64,000 nucleotides of DNA. Origin: Nocardiopsis sp. CC223A. GTDB taxonomy: Bacteria; Actinomycetota; Actinomycetes; Streptosporangiales; Streptosporangiaceae. The notes below the pieces were generated by a model. That model made no database searches. It had not been told where the DNA came from and saw only the letters and a list, made by a program, of their open reading frames with translations. The position numbers and the translations under genes are program-made. Below are positions 44,447-52,311 of the stretch, piece by piece. The stretch is from the NCBI RefSeq assembly GCF_030766825.1, contig NZ_JASFDV010000032.1:1-64000 (forward strand), given 5' to 3'. Position 1 is the first letter of the stretch, and every line of letters starts with the position of its first letter.

Positions 44447-44449
44447 TGC

Positions 44450-44483
44450 GGCCGGCCGGAAGACGGTCATCTTCCGACCGGCC
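44450..44483 (+). promoter_or_regulatory. Leader hairpin upstream of small-protein operon
   Basis: GGCCGGCCGGAAGA pairs with TCTTCCGACCGGCC (one mismatch, 6-base loop). It lies about 90 bases before the GTG of the first structural gene, after the mini-ORF, and could act as an attenuator or mRNA-stability element. Confidence 0.45.
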
Positions 44484-44570
44484 CCACCTACAACGACCGC
44501 GCCCACCGGACAGGTGTGGAGCCATTACGGCCGGGCGCGGGCCCAACACAACACCGAGAAGGAGTGTGCT

Positions 44571-45191
44571 GTGAGCACGAGTATGCCCTACACGGCGGGG
44601 ATCACCGTCACCCCCGCCAACATCGACGAGCTGCGCGAGCTGGGAACCGCGGGTTGCCTGGTCTGGGACGAGGGGGCCTCCTGGGTCCTCGCGGTCAACG
44701 GGGACAAGGCCCTGGCCCCCTCCCGCATGATCATCACGGGCCGCAGCGGGCTGAAGCACCTGACCGAGGCCCTGGAGGAGGACGGGCGACCGGCCACCGA
44801 TGCAGAGCTCGCCCGGGACCTGACCGACATCGCCAACGACCAGCTCACCGACTGGCCCGGCATTCGTGCGATGAACCTCCAGGTGCAGGGGCTGCGCGAG
44901 GCGCTGATCGGACCGCGCATCTATCTGGACGCCGCCCCGACCTTCGAGACCCCGGCCGGTGGTCTGCCCCGGATGACGGACTACTACCGGCGCACCCACA
45001 CCGGTATCACCGCGTGCGTCACGGTCACCTTCGGCTACCTGGAGGCGACCCGGATCACCGTGTGCGCCCCGGGCGAGGTTCCCCGGCCGGTCGCCGAGGT
45101 GACGGTGAGCGCCGCGGGCACGTTCAAGGCCCACAAGGTCCACCGGTTGATCGCCGCCGCGGTCGACGGCGCCCTGGACCTGGACCTGTAG
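44571..45191 (+). CDS. Hypothetical element protein, paralogue of the next gene
   Basis: This is a 206-residue soluble protein. GTG 44571 follows AAGGAG by 6 bases and was chosen over the longer frame. It has TPANIDELRELGTAGCLVWDEGASWVLAV near the start, IDTDQLTDWPGIRAMNLQVQGLREAL-like centre and a C-terminal TACVTVTFGYLEATRITVCAPG strand pattern. The next gene shares the layout (N-terminal about 90 residues, then PG.R..NL...R..L..., and ALTL/TVTFGYLE-like strands), so the two may be diverged duplicates. Family unknown to me. A strong terminator hairpin follows at 45208. Confidence 0.7.
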   Translation: MSTSMPYTAGITVTPANIDELRELGTAGCLVWDEGASWVLAVNGDKALAPSRMIITGRSGLKHLTEALEEDGRPATDAELARDLTDIANDQLTDWPGIRAMNLQVQGLREALIGPRIYLDAAPTFETPAGGLPRMTDYYRRTHTGITACVTVTFGYLEATRITVCAPGEVPRPVAEVTVSAAGTFKAHKVHRLIAAAVDGALDLDL

Positions 45192-45207
45192 CCACCCGCC
45201 GCACCCC

Positions 45208-45242
45208 GGGGGCCGCCCCTTGCGAGGGGCGGGGCGGCCCCC
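45208..45242 (+). terminator. Terminator hairpin
   Basis: GGGGGCCGCCCC pairs with GGGGCGGCCCCC around a short loop. A near-identical hairpin follows the next gene (45928-45960), so each small gene has its own copy. Confidence 0.7.
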
Positions 45243-45301
45243 TCCTTCCCGAACCACTGCCGAGCCTGTGTTCGGCATGCCCGAAAAGGAACCGCATTCT
45301 C

Positions 45302-45916
45302 GTGATCGACCTGAACCTGACCTGTTTGCTGGCCGCCGAGGTCACGCCCCAGGACCTGCTCGCCCTGGCCGGAACCGGCCCCGGAGGGCTGATCATCTCC
45401 GACACCACCAGCAGCGGGTACACCGTCGCCCGCGCCGAGCACCTGGACTGGAACCGGCGCCGGATCTTCATCTACGGGTACGGCGACCTGTGCCTGGACC
45501 TGGCCCTGCGCCACCGCGACCTGACCGAAGCCGCCGCCGCACTGACCCGGACGGCACGCGCCGACCTCCCGGGCTGGGTCGACCGCACCCGGTGGGCGAC
45601 CTCCCTGGTGTGGCGGGTGCGCGAGGACCTGCACCGGCACGGCCTGCACCTCAACGCCCGACCGCAGTTCAGCACCACCGAGGACGGCGGTCTGCGCACC
45701 GACGACACCTTCACCTGGCGCGAGGACAGGCGGATCGCCCTCACCCTGTGCACCGTCCAGCGCCAGCCGCACAGCCTCATGGCGGCCCTGAACCTGTACT
45801 GCGGCGGCCGCCACGTGACCGGCTGGGCCGAGCGCATCACCCGCACCAGCGGCGTGCCCCGGTTCGCCCACCTCGCCGGGGAACGGGCCCGCCTGCACCT
45901 TGACCTGCGCGACTGA
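45302..45916 (+). CDS. Hypothetical element protein, paralogue of the preceding gene
   Basis: This is a 204-residue soluble protein starting with GTG 45302 after GAAAAGGA. It begins IDLNLTCLLAAEVTPQDLLALAG and contains DTTSSGYTVARAEHLDWNRRRIFI, ADLPGWVDRTRWATSLVWRVRED and a FTWREDRRIALTLCTVQR strand region. Like its neighbour, it has a TPxxLxxL start, a W-rich mid-part and a DxxFxWRxxxxIxxTxC-like pattern near residue 150, which suggests gene duplication. No domain is recognised. The upstream leader (CCCGAAAAGGAACC) is similar to that of the next gene (CCCGAAAGGGCCAC), suggesting a repeated promoter or ribosome-binding cassette. Confidence 0.7.
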   Translation: MIDLNLTCLLAAEVTPQDLLALAGTGPGGLIISDTTSSGYTVARAEHLDWNRRRIFIYGYGDLCLDLALRHRDLTEAAAALTRTARADLPGWVDRTRWATSLVWRVREDLHRHGLHLNARPQFSTTEDGGLRTDDTFTWREDRRIALTLCTVQRQPHSLMAALNLYCGGRHVTGWAERITRTSGVPRFAHLAGERARLHLDLRD

Positions 45917-45927
45917 CCCACCCACCC

Positions 45928-45960
45928 GGGGCCGCCCTTGCCAGGGGCGGGGCGGCCCCC
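45928..45960 (+). terminator. Terminator hairpin
   Basis: GGGGCCGCCC pairs with GGGCGGCCCC. Same type as 45208-45242. Confidence 0.7.
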
Positions 45961-46024
45961 GGACACCCGACCTCACATCCGCGCGCCGCACTCGGTGCGC
46001 CCACCCGAAAGGGCCACATTCACC

Positions 46025-46759
46025 ATGACCACCACCGCTACTTCTGCCGCTTCGCGCCGTTCAGCCGAGCACACCCGCACCCTGATCCTCACCGCCCTCA
46101 CCGAAACCCCCGAGCCCGTGACGGTCGCCGCGCTGGCAGAGGAGACCGGACTGGGCACCTCCACCCTGGCCAAGCACCTGACCGTCCTGGAGAAGGAGGA
46201 CAAGGCGGTGCGCACCCCGGGCGGACGTGACGGACGCAAGCGCCTGCCCGACACCTGGCAAGCCGCCCCCGCCCCCGAGCCCACCTCGGCGGAGGACAGC
46301 GTCGAGACCGTTCCGGCCCCGCCCTCTCCGCAGGAGGACCAGCTGGCCGACCTCGTTCAGGAGACCGCTGAGGATTCCGCGGAGACGACTCACACCCCGG
46401 GTACGCCCACCGAAGCAGACGACCCGGCCCCGTCCACCCCGAACGGTCCGGTACCCGCATCTCGTGCTGCCGCCCCTACCCCGGTCGCGGCGAAGCCGCT
46501 CGGTTCCACCCCGGAGGCGGACCTCAACCCGGTGAGCGGGTCGACGCGGCTCGGACCGGGCGAGCTGAAGCTGATGGTGCGGGCGATCCTGGACGCCTCC
46601 CCGGGCGAGGAGTTCACCGCCACCGAGATCAGCCACCTCCTGGGCGGGCGATCCATCGGCGCGATCCAGAACAACCTCGCCCGCCTGGCCAAGGAAGGGC
46701 GCGCGGTGCAGACCTGCGACAAGCCCCGCCGCTACCGCTCCGCCAAAACCGGCAACTGA
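46025..46759 (+). CDS. Protein with two winged-helix domains and a Pro/Thr linker
   Basis: This is a 244-residue protein. Residues 17-70 form a winged helix (TRTLILTALTETPEPVTVAA, then GLGTSTLAKHLTVLEKEDKAVR) of ArsR/MarR-like appearance. A long Pro/Thr/Glu linker (about 85-165) follows, then a second winged helix (ELKLMVRAILDASPGEEFTA ... ISHLLGGRSIGAIQNNLARL). Two DNA-binding units on a flexible linker could bridge two sites. ATG 46025 has GAAAGGG upstream. It lies in the small-protein operon of the element and may be its regulator or partition-type protein. Confidence 0.75.
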   Translation: MTTTATSAASRRSAEHTRTLILTALTETPEPVTVAALAEETGLGTSTLAKHLTVLEKEDKAVRTPGGRDGRKRLPDTWQAAPAPEPTSAEDSVETVPAPPSPQEDQLADLVQETAEDSAETTHTPGTPTEADDPAPSTPNGPVPASRAAAPTPVAAKPLGSTPEADLNPVSGSTRLGPGELKLMVRAILDASPGEEFTATEISHLLGGRSIGAIQNNLARLAKEGRAVQTCDKPRRYRSAKTGN

Positions 46760-46770
46760 CCCCACACCCC

Positions 46771-46804
46771 GGGGGGTGCGGGCCCGAACATGCCCGCACC
46801 CCCA
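46771..46804 (+). terminator. Terminator hairpin
   Basis: GGGGGTGCGGGC pairs with GCCCGCACCCCC around an 8-base loop, 12 bases after the preceding stop. Confidence 0.7.
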
Positions 46805-46834
46805 CCCCGTGAATACCCCTGGGAGGTATTGAAA

Positions 46835-47197
46835 GTGTTCATCATGAACCCCGGCTGGGACCCCTGCCCCGGATGGGGAACCGCCCTCCTCGTAGCCGGG
46901 ACGTGCGTCCTGGTCACCCTCGCCGGAATCGTGGCGCGCGCCGCCCGGCTGCTGGGCCGCTACTACGTGCAGGGCGACTGGCCCGGCATGGTCCACCACT
47001 CCGAACGCGGACCCGGCACCCTGTGCGGCCACTGCGGACACCACCTGACCGCCCACGACCGCGCCACCGGCCGCTGCTGCCACGGCCTGCCCCTGGACCA
47101 CCTCGCCGCCATCATCGCCCTGCCCATGCCGCTGGCCCTGCGCAGCCTCGCACAGCAAGCGGGCTGCCCCTGCCGGATAAGCCACCGGCGCACCTGA
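46835..47197 (+). CDS. Small membrane protein with cysteine/zinc-like motif
   Basis: This is a 120-residue protein. GTG 46835 follows GGGAGG by 8 bases. One transmembrane helix (about residues 13-33, ALLVAGTCVLVTLAGIVARA) is followed by LCGHCGHHLTAHDRATGRCCHG, a Cys/His-rich motif (CxxC...CC) that may bind zinc, and CPCRIS near the end. No family is recognised. Its place at the end of the small-protein operon fits a membrane component of the element such as a spread or entry-exclusion protein, which is a guess. Confidence 0.6.
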   Translation: MFIMNPGWDPCPGWGTALLVAGTCVLVTLAGIVARAARLLGRYYVQGDWPGMVHHSERGPGTLCGHCGHHLTAHDRATGRCCHGLPLDHLAAIIALPMPLALRSLAQQAGCPCRISHRRT

Positions 47198-47318
47198 CCC
47201 GCGCCGCCCGGCCGGGGGAAGCCCCGGGGCTTTCAGCTTCCTTTCCCGAGAGGTGTCGCATTCCCGCCCCTGGCCGACTTCCTTAAGGACGTCACAACAA
47301 AGAAGGAGGAGGGACCTC

Positions 47319-47579
47319 TTGGGACAGAAGCCGACCCGGTGGCCCGACACCCCGGGCAGGTCGCCGCTGGCGGTCTGGGCTTTACGCGCGGGGCCGCGAC
47401 CGGTGCACCGCCACTTCCCCGGCCGGATCGCCCACGCCTGCCAGCGGGCGGGGGCGGGCATGGGACGGCGTCCGTGGGGCGCTGTATCGCCCCACAGCGC
47501 CCCCACCGTCCGCCCCGGGCGCACGGGGCCCGGGGCGGACGGTGGCGCGGACCGGGCCGCACGTGGCCCCGAACAGTGA
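47319..47579 (+). CDS. Possible small basic protein (weak call)
   Basis: This 86-residue frame starts at TTG 47319, preceded by a strong GGAGGAGGG. It contains SPLAVWALRAGPRPVHRHFPG and is rich in Arg, Pro and Gly. Later parts coincide with a large GC hairpin (about 47490-47560), so the coding call is weak. Otherwise the stretch 47198-47639 holds only GC inverted repeats. Confidence 0.3.
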   Translation: MGQKPTRWPDTPGRSPLAVWALRAGPRPVHRHFPGRIAHACQRAGAGMGRRPWGAVSPHSAPTVRPGRTGPGADGGADRAARGPEQ

Positions 47580-47639
47580 AAGCGGCATACCGCCCGAAAC
47601 GGGCGGCGTCCGGGGAGGGAAGGGGAATCCGCTGGTGAT

Positions 47640-47756
47640 TTCGCTGAATCCGCTTGACCACCTCTACGAGGTCGAGCGTGGATACGTGGTGCCCCGCCGT
47701 CGGCGGGGCCGCGTGCCGTATTTGCGCATTTCAGAGGTGGTGGGGAGGTGGGTGTG
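47640..47756 (+). promoter_or_regulatory. Conserved leader upstream of xis 2
   Basis: Closely matches 1546-1661 before xis 1. It contains CTTGACCACCTC, a CCCCGCC/GGCGGGG hairpin (47692-47708) and GGGGAGG just before the xis start. Confidence 0.6.
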
Positions 47757-48059
47757 GTGAAGCGGGATGCTCCGGTGACGCTGGCCGAGGTCGCCTCGCT
47801 GCCGGTGGTGCTCGGTCCGGTTCAGGCGGGGCGGATGCTCGGCCTGGGACGCACCACCGTCTACCGGTTGCTCCGCGAGGAGGCCTTCCCAGTACTCGCT
47901 CGGAGGGTGGGCCGCAGCTGGGTGATCCCCACCGCAGGGGTGCTGGCCTATCTCGGTCTGGACACCCCGGCCACCTCGCCCACGACGACTGGTGGGTGCG
48001 GGTGCGGTGCGCGTGTGAACGCCGAGGAGAAGGCGAGGACGGTAGATGGCAGCACGTGA
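47757..48059 (+). CDS. xis: Excisionase-like helix-turn-helix protein (copy 2)
   Basis: This is a 100-residue homologue of the protein at 1662, with the same HTH_17 segment (GPVQAGRMLGLGRTTVYRLL and RRVGRSWVIPTAGVLAYLGL). It differs mainly after residue 68, where the tail runs to VNAEEKARTVDGST. Its last 14 bases overlap the integrase start, unlike copy 1, where there is an 8-base gap. It is the likely directionality factor of the second element. Confidence 0.85.
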   Translation: MKRDAPVTLAEVASLPVVLGPVQAGRMLGLGRTTVYRLLREEAFPVLARRVGRSWVIPTAGVLAYLGLDTPATSPTTTGGCGCGARVNAEEKARTVDGST

Positions 48060-49521
48060 GGGGTCCACGTTCAAACGGTGCGGGTGCCGCGACAAGACAA
48101 CCGGCAAGGCGTTGGGGGTGAAGTGCCCCCAGCTCAAGCGTAAGGGCGGGGGATGGAATCCGGCCCATGGGGCATGGGCGTTCCAGTACGAGCTGCCCGG
48201 CACCGCCGACGGCAGGCGCCGTCAGGCCCGCCGGGTCGGGCTGGCCACCCACGCCGAGGCCGCCCAAGGGCTGGAGCGGGTCAAGACACTGCTCGGGTTG
48301 GCCTCCGGAGAGGCGGAGACCGAGGTGCAGATCGCCGACCTCATCCAGGCCGCCATCCAGAGTCGCCGGCCTCTGCCCGAGGTGGAGGAGGTCCGTAAAC
48401 GCATCGGCGCTGGTGTGGATGTCCGACGGGAGCCGCCGCTGGTGGGGGCGTGGTTGAGGGAGTGGTTGGACGGCAAGCCCGACCTCGCCGAAGGAACACG
48501 GGCTTCCTACGACGGGCACATCCGCAAATACCTCACCCCGCACCTCGGCCGGATCCGTCTGGACCGGTTGCAGGCCCGACACGTCGAGGCGATGTTCGCG
48601 GCGGTGGAGGAGGCCAACGTGCACATCCTGGAATGCCGCGAATCCTCCGATCCGCAGGTGAAGAGGTCGGTGCGGGGGCGGCGGGTGATCTCGCTGTCGA
48701 CCAAGCACCGGATCCGTGCCACGCTGCGCAGCGCGCTGTCGGACGCGGTCCGCTCACCTGACCTGCCGATCACGGTGAACATCGCCTCCCATGTGCGGCT
48801 TCCGTCCTGCCCGCGGAAGCGGCCCCTGGTGTGGACCGTGGACCGGGTCCGTCAGTGGGAGAAGGACGGGACCGTGCCGGGGGAGGTGATGGTCTGGACT
48901 CCCGAGCAGACCCGCACCTTCCTCCAACACGCGAAGAGGTACACCTGGCTGTCCCCGATGTTCCACCTCATCGCCGTCAAGGGCCTGCGCCGGGGCGAGG
49001 CGGTCGGGCTCCCGTGGGCGAACACCCGGCTGGTGGACGGCCAGATCGACATCCGCGTCCAGATCGTCCAGCTCGCCTGGGAGACGATCACCTCCACCCC
49101 CAAGAGCGCGGCGGGCCAGCGCACCATCACCTTGGACGCCGACACCGTCAAGATTCTCCGCGGTTGGAAGAGGTTCCAGAACGAGGCCCGACTCCAAGCG
49201 GGTAAGAACTGGCAGGTGACGGGCTTGGCGTTCACCCGCCAGGACGGGTCGGGGTGGCATCCGGGGCAGGTCAGTGACTGGTTCTGCCGCATCGCTAAAG
49301 CCGCCGCACTTCCGCCCATCACGCTGCACGGGCTGCGCCACGGGGCCGCCTCCCTGGCGCTCGCGGCGGGTACGGACGTGAAGGTGGTCTCCACCGAGCT
49401 CGGCCACGCGACCACGCACTTCACCCAGGACACCTACCAATCGGTGTACCCCGACGTGGCCAAAGCGGCGGCCGAGGCGACCGCCGCGCTGCTGCGCGGG
49501 ACGCCGGTCTCGGCCGGGTAG
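48046..49521 (+). CDS. int: Tyrosine recombinase / integrase (copy 2)
   Basis: This 491-residue integrase is almost the same as copy 1, with blocks such as the CRESSDPQVKRSVRGRRVIS region, KGLRRGEAVGL, HGLRHG, ELGHATTHFTQ and the active-site Tyr in DTYQSVYPD. Differences concentrate in the N-terminal 120 residues (arm binding) and are few in the catalytic part. Both copies are intact, so they could act on the same att sites or recombine with each other and delete the 46 kb between them. It is the last gene of its element before the att arm. Confidence 0.95.
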   Translation: MAAREGSTFKRCGCRDKTTGKALGVKCPQLKRKGGGWNPAHGAWAFQYELPGTADGRRRQARRVGLATHAEAAQGLERVKTLLGLASGEAETEVQIADLIQAAIQSRRPLPEVEEVRKRIGAGVDVRREPPLVGAWLREWLDGKPDLAEGTRASYDGHIRKYLTPHLGRIRLDRLQARHVEAMFAAVEEANVHILECRESSDPQVKRSVRGRRVISLSTKHRIRATLRSALSDAVRSPDLPITVNIASHVRLPSCPRKRPLVWTVDRVRQWEKDGTVPGEVMVWTPEQTRTFLQHAKRYTWLSPMFHLIAVKGLRRGEAVGLPWANTRLVDGQIDIRVQIVQLAWETITSTPKSAAGQRTITLDADTVKILRGWKRFQNEARLQAGKNWQVTGLAFTRQDGSGWHPGQVSDWFCRIAKAAALPPITLHGLRHGAASLALAAGTDVKVVSTELGHATTHFTQDTYQSVYPDVAKAAAEATAALLRGTPVSAG

Positions 49522-49528
49522 CGGGACA

Positions 49529-49645
49529 GGGGAGCACACCAGGAGCGATTCAGCGCCCCGAGCCCCGGGCCGTGTGGCGGGTTCACCCCGCCTGGCCTGG
49601 GGCTTCGCTGTGGGTGGGGCCGGTCGGCCATCGGATCAAAGGTCC
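49529..49645 (+). other. Post-integrase arm with half att core (copy 2)
   Basis: GGGGAGCACACCAGGAGC and then GGTCGGCCATCGGATCAAAG match the arm after int copy 1 (3436-3546), including the CCCCGAGCCCCGGGCCGTG block. Homology to copy 1 ends near 49645, just before the ATPase gene, which marks the boundary of the repeated module. Confidence 0.6.
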
Positions 49646-49708
49646 CCTGGCTATGGCATACCGTTTGGAAGCCAGCAGGCCTTGTACGGAATGGAGGAGT
49701 AGCCTCTC

Positions 49709-51283
49709 CTAGTCTAGGGATCGCTCCTCTGCGGCATCGTCTACTTCAGCTGTGACGCCTTCAGCCGTTCCTTGGACGAGATTCAAGGCGGGGCGATAGA
49801 GAAACGGAACCCAGAACTCGGGCTTGATGAAGGTTCCGCGTTTTTCAAAGAACCCAATCTCCACTATTCTGAGCGCGATATCCCGCGCCTTTTCTTCTGG
49901 CTCCCTCCAGATTGTCGAGAGGCTCTGAGTGCTATGATTTGTCTTTTGTCCTTCTAGCATTTCTAGATATTCCCTCAGGTCGGGGTGTTCGGCATAGAGG
50001 GTTTTTGTTAGCCGAGTGCTTGAAACTGGGGGAAGGGCCTCTTTGAGGGCTGCCCTATGAAAAAGTGGGTCGCCTTCTGGCTCGGGTTCTCCGATTTCCA
50101 GCCATTTGACCTGGGTGTCCCGGGCTTCGCTTAGTAGGTGGATTAGTTCACGGGGGGCAGTTAGCTTGCTGCCGTCGCGTGTCCTACTGAGGCACCAGTC
50201 GAATGTCTGGGGTTTGTTGGGCCCTCCTTCCACTTGGGCTGGGTAAACTCGAGTGAAAAGACTTTTTTGCTCCTGCGTATCCGACTTAACCTTGTCGGGT
50301 GTGACTCCGTAATATGATGTCAGGAGGGGATTCCTCGCGATTCGCTGGGTGACTAGTTGGAGTAGTGCCGATCTATCCCATTTGAGCACCAGCTCGCGAG
50401 TAATGTGGCTAGCCTCTCGGAATCCAGAGTTTGTAATGGCCTTCCAGATGTCGGTCCTTAGAAATATCTTAAGTCGAACGTGCTGCAGGTCGTTTAAGTC
50501 AAGGTAGGCTTTGAAGAGGGCGCGCAGGGCATTCTTTTCAAGTTCGGGATTACCCGTAAATGCGACATCAAGTCGATCAAGTAGTAGCCATATGTCTGCC
50601 TCGGAATCTGCCAAGGCCCTGTCTGCGGCCGCATAAAGGTCATCGATGTGGATGTCGCCCCGCGTGCGTTCTGTGGTGTTTGGCTCGCGGAATTTTATTC
50701 GTGTGCTCGCCCCGGTAACTGCTCCTGTTGTCGGATCAAAAGATAGATTTGGTTCCACCTCGGCGGGGTGGAACAAATTCTTCACGTAATCCAAGGCGTT
50801 CTTTACATGTGTGCGAAGTGAGAGCTTTCCTCCTGGGCGAAGGCCGGTATCGTTTAGTGCGCGTATGACGCGCTTGGCGTCTTCGTTGTTTATCTCATAT
50901 TCGACAAATGCATCAGCGATTAGAGATAGAAAATAAATCTTCCAAAGACTTGAAAACTCGACTTCGCCAAGGGGTGGATCTTCAACCAAGCCGGAGAAGG
51001 CTGGTGTTCCGCGAGGTGATTCTGCTGCTCGAATCAGGATGCCACGATCAAATAGCTGATCTTCTCGGGACATGAGGGTTGAATAGATTGCACTCTTTCC
51101 AGAGCCTTTTGGGCCGTAAACGACGTCTATTTCGCCGCGCCATACGCGGTTCCATTGCTCGGTCTCGACGAAGTAGGTTGAGAGTTCATCTACTTCGTCT
51201 TCGGCTACGCGCTGTCCAAGAGAGAACTCTGTCAGAATTTCACGCTTGATGATGACCTCCGCAAGACTAGTCTTGACTCCCAT
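49709..51283 (-). CDS. P-loop ATPase of the Sll1717 type (putative defence)
   Basis: This is a 524-residue ATPase. Walker A is VVYGPKGSGKSAIYSTLM (about residues 54-71) and Walker B WLLLDRLDVAF (about 233-243), where the acidic residue after hhhhD is displaced. LKIFLRTDIWKAI follows, as in Sll1717-type P-loop ATPases. The rest is helical. Base composition is visibly lower in GC than the surroundings, with frequent A/T third positions, suggesting a donor outside high-GC actinomycetes. It lies between int copy 2 and an att core as probable cargo. The family is often seen near restriction genes; an anti-phage role is inferred only. Confidence 0.75.
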   Translation of the reverse strand: MGVKTSLAEVIIKREILTEFSLGQRVAEDEVDELSTYFVETEQWNRVWRGEIDVVYGPKGSGKSAIYSTLMSREDQLFDRGILIRAAESPRGTPAFSGLVEDPPLGEVEFSSLWKIYFLSLIADAFVEYEINNEDAKRVIRALNDTGLRPGGKLSLRTHVKNALDYVKNLFHPAEVEPNLSFDPTTGAVTGASTRIKFREPNTTERTRGDIHIDDLYAAADRALADSEADIWLLLDRLDVAFTGNPELEKNALRALFKAYLDLNDLQHVRLKIFLRTDIWKAITNSGFREASHITRELVLKWDRSALLQLVTQRIARNPLLTSYYGVTPDKVKSDTQEQKSLFTRVYPAQVEGGPNKPQTFDWCLSRTRDGSKLTAPRELIHLLSEARDTQVKWLEIGEPEPEGDPLFHRAALKEALPPVSSTRLTKTLYAEHPDLREYLEMLEGQKTNHSTQSLSTIWREPEEKARDIALRIVEIGFFEKRGTFIKPEFWVPFLYRPALNLVQGTAEGVTAEVDDAAEERSLD

Positions 51284-51364
51284 TGCAGGTTAGACCGGAT
51301 TGGGCCCGTTGTCTGCCCAACTGAAGACGCCAGTTAGCCGATTGTGTCGCTGAAGGTGCTGGTT
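51284..51364. other. Short non-coding stretch
   Basis: Nothing recognisable before the IS701 remnant. Confidence 0.4.
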
Positions 51365-51505
51365 CTGCAGCCGGATTTCCGGTTTGTCATGTTTTGCGAG
51401 TCGCCTGTCTGTGGTCGTGGCAGTTCAGGGCCCGCGTCTGGTAGGAGCGTCTGAACATCGACTGGGCTGGCACATGCTCGGGGCCGTGCTCAGAGGCGGG
51501 CACCC
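51365..51505 (-). pseudogene. IS701-family remnant (terminal repeat and transposase 3' end)
   Basis: TTTCCGGTTTGTCATG (51377-51392) matches the terminal repeat of the IS701 at 16232, and GGAGCGTCTGAACATCGACT then GGGCCGTGCTC matches its transposase 3' end at about 16313-16361. The piece is diverged and short, an old relic unrelated to the newer copy. Confidence 0.65.
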
Positions 51506-51872
51506 CAGCGGCCGATGTGGTCCCCCGCCGTAGGACGGCTGCTGTCTGTGCATCTCAGGCTTTAGACGACGCTGCCGCTGACAGCGTTGATCACATTTCC
51601 GGCCCCCTGGCCACGGGTGCGGTCAGGACGGTGGTTTTGGTTGAGGCCCAGACGAAGATCTTGACAGCGAGTCTCGGCGTGCCGGTGATGCCTCCGACTC
51701 AAGAAGCGGACTCCTGGCCGTCGCATGTGGTGTGTGGGCGTCTGGCATGCCGACGCCCCGGATTTAGGAGGGTGGGGTGATGGCTGCGTCCCCATTGGGT
51801 TGCGCGGGCTTCAGACGGCTGGGCGCGCTGGTGGGCGGACGCGGGGCGTCCGGCGTGACTGCCCCGTAGGGT

Positions 51873-52016
51873 CATGGGATGGCAAAGTGCTCCAGAGGTG
51901 GGAGTCCACCTGCACTGACCTTGTACTGGGGAGCACACCAGGAGCACACAGCGGCCTGGAACGCGGCGAGGACCTCTTGCGAGGTCCTCGTACACCCACT
52001 GTGACCTGGGGTTTTG
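51873..52016 (+). repeat. Left att arm (paired with 5096-5245)
   Basis: TCATGGGATGGCAAAGTGCTCC, ACTGGGGAGCACACCAGGAG and GTGACCTGGGGTTTTG are in the same order as left of att core 1. A CGAGGACCTCTTGCGAGGTCC hairpin (51966-51989, longer than shown) is added here. The part 51506-51872 holds no gene I can support. Confidence 0.6.
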
Positions 52017-52064
52017 TGGCGCACCCGGCAGGATTCGAACCTGCGGCCATCGGATTAGAAGTCC
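52017..52064 (-). other. att core: 3' half of tRNA-Arg(UCU), copy 2
   Basis: Minus-strand tRNA-Arg 3' half: anticodon loop with TCT, T-arm GCAGG/CCTGC and CCA end. Sequence to the right (GCGCCCGGGGGGCGTC) cannot form the D-arm and 5' acceptor of a tRNA, so the gene is incomplete. It matches 5246-5291 and extends four bases further into the anticodon stem, making it the better attP/attR candidate. Confidence 0.85.
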
Positions 52065-52154
52065 GGCGCCCGGGGGGCGTCACGTGTCACTTCGTGCCGT
52101 TGCGTCCCACACCATCCGAATCCGGATGCTGTCCTGTGTCACATGGTGCCGTGT

Positions 52155-52240
52155 GGTGTCGCCCCGGTCCAAAACCGCGGAGCACCAACGGAGCACAAAC
52201 GGCCGGTTGGCGGCGTCCGATGGCACCTCGCGAGGTCTTC
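52155..52240 (+). repeat. Right att arm repeat, copy 3 of 3
   Basis: GGTGTCGCCCCGGTCCAAAA followed by GGAGCACCAACGGAGCAC and the CACCTCGCGAGGTC palindrome, as in the copies at 5384 and 12395. It lies 90 bases right of att core 2, as at core 1. Confidence 0.8.
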
Positions 52241-52311
52241 ACTGCGTGGCCGTTGAGACCGGATCTGTGTCAGAAACCTCGGGGTATCCGAGAGGGAACG
52301 TTCGTGCGTTG

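Noticed and set aside
44365..44574. A 69-codon frame overlapping the leader and next gene
   Set aside because: Low-complexity Arg/Pro content, overlaps the hairpin and the ribosome-binding site of the 44571 gene.
52017..52090. A complete tRNA-Arg gene at the att core
   Set aside because: Only the anticodon-to-CCA half is present. Sequence on the 5' side cannot form the D-arm or 5' acceptor strand. The same holds at 5246.
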